A stretch of 62,790 bases of DNA, from the NCBI RefSeq assembly GCF_002999335.1, contig NW_020312154.1, positions 1 through 62,790 on the forward strand. Reading direction: 5' to 3'. The stretch comes from Cyclospora cayetanensis (taxonomy: Eukaryota; Apicomplexa; Conoidasida; Eucoccidiorida; Eimeriidae). This document shows positions 61,384 through 62,790 of the stretch, one piece after another. Position 1 is the stretch's first letter; the number at the start of each line of letters is the position of its first letter. The translations under genes and the position numbers were made by a program. A model generated the notes under the pieces. That model had not been told where the DNA came from, did no database searches, and saw only the letters and a program-made list of their open reading frames with translations.

Positions 61384-62132
61384 AGGCTTGTAAGCTCTTT
61401 CGCCAAAGCACCTGTTGTGGGGGTGCGCCTTTTGCAAGGCTTTTCTCAGTATTGCGGCTCAGGCCGCAGGGCAGTAAACGCCCGTTAGATTTTTTGTCGA
61501 GACGGCCTGGTGAATCTTTCGAGGTGTACTGCGCTGAGTGAGACGCCGCGCCAAGAATAAACAGCAGGAAAGGCAGGAGCATTGCACGAGACCCCTCAGG
61601 CGCCAATAGCACATACAAACACATACATACAAACACATACATACAAACACATACATACAAACACATACATACAAACACATACATACAAACACATACATAC
61701 AAAGAAATACAAACAAACACACACAGAGAAAGAGAGGAAGAGCTACAACAGAAAGACGCACATGTCTACGTACACGCCTCCCACGCATTTTAGAAGAGGC
61801 ATCTGCTAGAATCTAGCAATGTGCAGCGAGCTCTTAGCTTGGCCTTCGGCACGCCCTTGTCTGCTATTTTCCTCGCCTTTGCCCGCTGTTGGTCGCTGCC
61901 GTGTGAGCGAGCGACAGAGGGAGAGCGACGACGCGCCCATGTGCGAGGGGAGAGGCCTTTCACTCACGCAGCGCAGCACACGATCAACAGAGGCAATTCG
62001 TGCAACTGCACCACAGGCTCCTTATAAGAGAGCGCTTGAACCAAAAAGGCGCAAGCAGACTTAGACTCGATGAGCCCTCCTAACACGAGACACCCTCAGG
62101 CCGTCAAAAGCACTGCCTTGTAAGGCCCCTTT
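61384..62132. other. Convergent intergenic region
   Basis: Holds the ACATACAA microsatellite (61609-61710). Otherwise no supported feature. Confidence 0.5.
61609..61710. repeat. CATACAAACA microsatellite
   Basis: Roughly six copies of a 16-base unit ACATACATACAAACAC between two convergent genes. Confidence 0.9.
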
Positions 62133-62434
62133 CTAGGAGTGCGGCTGCAAGGAGACATGGCGCAGAGCATCCAAGTCAGCGAAGGGGTCTTCAGCGGCGG
62201 AAGCAGCACCAGGCGTTGCGCGGAAGACTGCATATCCTGGCTCGCCAAAGCCCCCTATTGCGAGCGCGGCGAAAGGATCGACTGCCGCGGAGGGGACTCC
62301 GCATGCGGCGGGGGGGGCCCCCACGGGGGCGAAATTCGCAGGGCCCCAGGGGGCCCCTGTAGGCACTGCGGGGGTGGGTGCATGCGAGGGCTGTACAGAC
62401 GCATTAGCAGAGGTGGGAAGGCCTCCAGTCTGCA
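62133..62434 (-). CDS. Last exon of a DPF-motif protein (possible endocytic adaptor or ArfGAP), partial
   Basis: Minus-strand exon entered at a CTGCTGCAG acceptor near 62435 and ending with a stop at 62133. About 100 residues, rich in Ala, Pro and Gly, with two DPF motifs (AVDPFAALAIGG and AEDPFADLDAL). DPF/DLF-type motifs in disordered tails bind clathrin-adaptor appendages and are common in epsins, ArfGAPs and similar proteins, so a vesicle-traffic role is inferred from motif alone. The upstream exons lie beyond the GT repeat and outside the window. Confidence 0.55.
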
Positions 62435-62539
62435 GCAGACACACGCGCCTCCGCACGGAGCAGCAGGAGCTGTTCCTCAAAGTGCCGCCGCTGTGGAAGG
62501 CACATGCCCAGCGTACACACGCACTCGGCTTCGCCGCTT

Positions 62540-62540
<1 letters not shown>

Positions 62541-62635
<95 letters not shown>

Positions 62636-62697
62636 TGTGTGTGGGTGTGTGTGTGTGTGTGTGTGTGTGGGGGTGTGTGTGTGTGTGTGTGTGTGTT

Positions 62698-62733
<36 letters not shown>

Positions 62734-62755
62734 GTTGTGTGTGTGTGTGTGTTTT
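62541..62755. repeat. GT dinucleotide repeat at right end
   Basis: About 215 bases of nearly uninterrupted GT with a few GGG and TT interruptions, reaching almost to the end of the window. Probably where the assembly stopped. Confidence 0.95.
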
Positions 62756-62790
62756 GTTGTGTGCACTGTGTGTTATTGGATGTTGATATT

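Noticed and set aside
62139..62786. 215-codon plus-strand frame with Cys/Val tail
   Set aside because: Antisense to the DPF exon and then translation of the GT repeat.

Overview
The window is nuclear DNA of an apicomplexan, most likely an eimeriid coccidian (Eimeria/Cyclospora type). The evidence is a calcium-dependent protein kinase with C-terminal EF-hands, a secreted five-PAN/Apple microneme-type protein, very intron-rich genes with short GT-AG introns, about 50 % GC, CAG-type repeats giving Gln/Ala/Ser runs inside coding exons, and intron-borne microsatellites. Exon models below were built by hand from open frames, GT/AG sites and codon-phase agreement; no search or RNA data were available.

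Layout: 1-142 is non-genomic-looking (a degraded Illumina adapter and a CT run). Minus-strand CDPK 179-4693, with EF-hand exons further upstream (7642-8657) that are phase-compatible with it and a 569-codon open frame (5207-6916) in between. A 3-kb empty region follows. Plus-strand SYF1/XAB2 splicing factor lies at 12633-18887. A gene-poor stretch (18.9-30.6 kb) holds only an intronless PAN-domain protein (23589-25019) and a 42-bp minisatellite. A frame-broken coiled-coil gene on the minus strand (about 30.9-33.2 kb) diverges from a SMYD-type SET/MYND methyltransferase (34371-39565, plus). These flank a perfect 26-bp-arm hairpin. A convergent gap with an 87-bp repeat leads to a PTEN/auxilin-like pseudophosphatase-C2 protein (41095-44845, minus). 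Next come a small multi-exon secreted protein (46485-48180, plus), a RAP-domain protein (48590-52913, plus), a doubtful small gene (53782-54540), a PPIL4-type cyclophilin-RRM (56544-59582, minus), an unrecognised three-exon gene (60214-61383, plus) and the last exon of a DPF-motif protein (62133-62434, minus) running into a GT repeat at the right edge.

The genes do not form one pathway. Two are spliceosome-associated (SYF1, PPIL4). One is calcium signalling, one lysine methylation, one probably organellar RNA metabolism (RAP), two look like membrane/endocytic factors (PTEN-like C2, DPF protein), and one or two are secretory. The most useful observations are the unusual CDPK architecture, the dead PTEN-like active site, the altered cyclophilin active site, the GC-rich hairpin in a divergent promoter region, and the concentration of single-base deletions in one coiled-coil gene, which together with the damaged adapter suggests local assembly error. 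I did not find a convincing new multi-gene system.
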